Assembly (NCBI GenBank): GCA_027038555.1
Contig: JALVVX010000008.1
Coordinates: forward strand, 1 to 64,000
Direction of reading: 5' to 3'
From: Nautiliaceae bacterium
GTDB taxonomy: Bacteria; Campylobacterota; Campylobacteria; Campylobacterales; Nautiliaceae
DNA length: 64,000 bases
The position numbers were made by a program, and so were the translations under genes. The stretch's first letter is position 1. Every line of letters begins with the position of its first letter. The notes below the pieces were generated by a model. The model ran no database searches. It was given only the letters and a program-made list of their open reading frames with translations, and was not told the DNA's origin. Shown here in pieces: positions 63,901-64,000 of the stretch.

Positions 63901-64000
63901 GAAAAAGTTCTTTTGGAACATTTCTGTATGCAATAATCGACATCAATATGACAATCACAAAAAGAGTATGTGTAAATACTGAGTTTTTTAAAAAAAATTC
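60932..64000 (-). CDS. RND superfamily efflux permease (partial, N-terminus beyond the window)
   Basis: At least 1022 residues; the frame is still open at the right edge, reading FFLKNSVFTHTLFVIVILMSIIAYRNVPKELFPPAVLDKILIQGAYPGASPETLDKM. Two six-TM halves with large periplasmic loops follow the AcrB/MexB plan. The TM4 motif is LGMIVDEAIVVGENIYRHME (Asp-Glu, not Asp-Asp) and the TM10 motif is VGLAGVVVNDGIVMVDFI (Asn-Asp instead of Lys). The proton relay is thus of the MdtB/heavy-metal-like variant type. The partner periplasmic adaptor should lie beyond 64000. Substrate unknown. Confidence 0.9.
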   Translation of the reverse strand, partial: EFFLKNSVFTHTLFVIVILMSIIAYRNVPKELFPPAVLDKILIQGAYPGASPETLDKMAVTQIEDEIKNYPEVSKIESVISNGNFVITVDIKPGSNKLELLSDFKNIVSNLKRDLPSDMDEPTVTIAKKAFPLMFISVASEKLNKDELLNAAEEVKKELSKLKDLSKIDIRGKSDKNIYFELDNQKIESLGLDKNLVISALSSVNTIFPVGKIEGNKHFFISFFPQGVKDFKNTLIKIGNKVIRLGDIAIIKKTYATPTQIGKYNGIPNLTIDVRKGEGGDAIALSKKIREILKEYHQKHPEVIFGISTDTSKWVANRFNTVVSNIIFGLILVFFVMWIFLNWRISFVVTLGIPTSFAIALIFLDYFDFSLNLLSMLGALIALGMIVDEAIVVGENIYRHMEMGKDRLTAAIDGSMEVFWPVVASALTTILAFLPMLLIKGEIGVFIKILPVMITILILSSLLEAFVFLPLHSKEMLKVYKNDKKEIFWEKFQAFYRKILWLFFKFRYIVLVFFLLVVPYLTFVGMKHSKFQLFPNFDASQIYVNGKFDTNYTIKQTAEAMKPIENELKKFLGKDVEGFTTVVGMKMNNKGEANTGENYFHIFVDLYDKKPTDFYNKYIAPVFQPVKVTHQSREVTAQQLASEIKKELSKLNIKGIKELNVIVPQAGIVKSDIVIGIVGNDQRKTLWAIHLLEKEMQKIKGVYNIYDDAELGAYELKLKISPYGEKLGFSEGNLFNQLRAFFGEAEYDKTFDKDGIVKIILKDVNKDKFNELKYFRVNIPGSDKYIELNKIADFITYRSFKKIHKYNGIAAKSVYASLNKKIITVSDFYKKINPVLKKIKSKGLDIIIGGAAKTSKNFMRDLKESLVVAILLIFLILVLMFNSAILPFVIISVIPLSFLGVIIGNYIMDMNMTMLGMIGVVGLAGVVVNDGIVMVDFIKKAKNIEEIVLFASRRLRPILLTSITTFFGLITLMFFPYGQSAILQPLAIALGFGLLWGTLLNLFYLPVFYYMLNRKKLQIFDK

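Noticed and set aside
1-64000. CRISPR array, tRNA/rRNA gene, insertion sequence or prophage
   Set aside because: Reading both strands I saw no regularly spaced repeats, cloverleaf-type sequence, transposase or phage genes. A dedicated tRNA scan would settle small RNA genes.

Overview
This 64 kb window is AT-rich (roughly 30% GC by eye), densely coded and free of tRNA, rRNA, CRISPR or insertion-sequence signatures. Gene content and order point to a Campylobacterota chromosome. Examples are serA / small membrane protein / rpsA / ispH / aroA / pheT / pheS with a divergent HIT gene; cvpA / lysS / glyA / DUF1882-like / SPOR; apt / dedA / pepA / ychF; flhA / rrf2 / rpsO; surE / ThiF-type E1; lptB / tsaE; and a BioV-type pimeloyl esterase. 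From memory these runs match Campylobacter and Helicobacter neighbourhoods. The futalosine menaquinone gene mqnC, direct-sulfhydrylation methionine genes (metX, metY) and very AT-rich, Lys/Asn/Ile-rich proteins fit a vent-type lineage such as Nautiliales. The order-level placement is an inference.

Layout. 1-3.1 kb: end of lptB, tsaE, msrB, recR, an unknown helical protein, a YchJ-like SEC-C protein and a small beta-barrel protein. 3.1-19.5 kb: a long minus-strand run with pheS, pheT, aroA, ispH, rpsA, a small membrane protein, serA, efp, apt, trpB, dedA, pepA, ychF, a short molybdopterin oxidoreductase and a 2OG-Fe(II) oxygenase. 19.7-22.1 kb: HIT protein, nfo and murA on the plus strand. 22.1-31.2 kb: minus-strand run with a GGDEF protein, cvpA, lysS, glyA, a DUF1882-like protein, a SPOR protein, trpE, a STAS-STAS-CheX protein and aroE. 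31.3-43.4 kb: mqnC, a nitrilase-fold protein without catalytic Lys/Cys, xseB, metX, two tandem GGDEF-EAL membrane proteins, metY, cmoA, flhA and an Rrf2 regulator. 43.4-50.3 kb: a degenerate sensor kinase, rpsO, a small membrane protein, hisD, then a two-component system followed by a secreted repeat/His-rich protein and a TSP3-type outer-membrane protein. 50.4-64 kb: an orphan FetB-like permease, gpmA, an unknown protein, surE, ycaO, tcdA, an orphan Tat-exported TRAP binding protein, a ChaA-type antiporter, bioV, a protease-dead FtsH homologue, mtaB, a toxin-antitoxin pair with a frameshifted toxin, and an RND efflux permease cut by the window end.

Most of the window is housekeeping: aromatic amino acids (aroA, aroE, trpB, trpE), Ser/Gly/Met/His synthesis, translation (pheST, lysS, rpsA, rpsO, efp) and tRNA modification. 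Three genes (tsaE, tcdA, mtaB) act on the t6A37 nucleotide and cmoA acts on U34. The most interesting accessory block is 47.1-50.3 kb. There, a response regulator and histidine kinase are followed by a promoter with two TTAACA-N4-GTTTA elements exactly 22 bp apart over the -35 region, driving two exported proteins. Other notable signals are intragenic 7-bp ATTCTCC-type repeat arrays in three genes, a flhA frame with no ATG/GTG/TTG for its conserved N-terminus, pseudoenzymes (FtsH-like, nitrilase-like, degenerate kinase), and a MazF-like toxin broken by a 4-bp tandem duplication. There is no gene-free stretch over 300 bases; the longest gaps (565-734 and 19528-19697) are about 170 bases.
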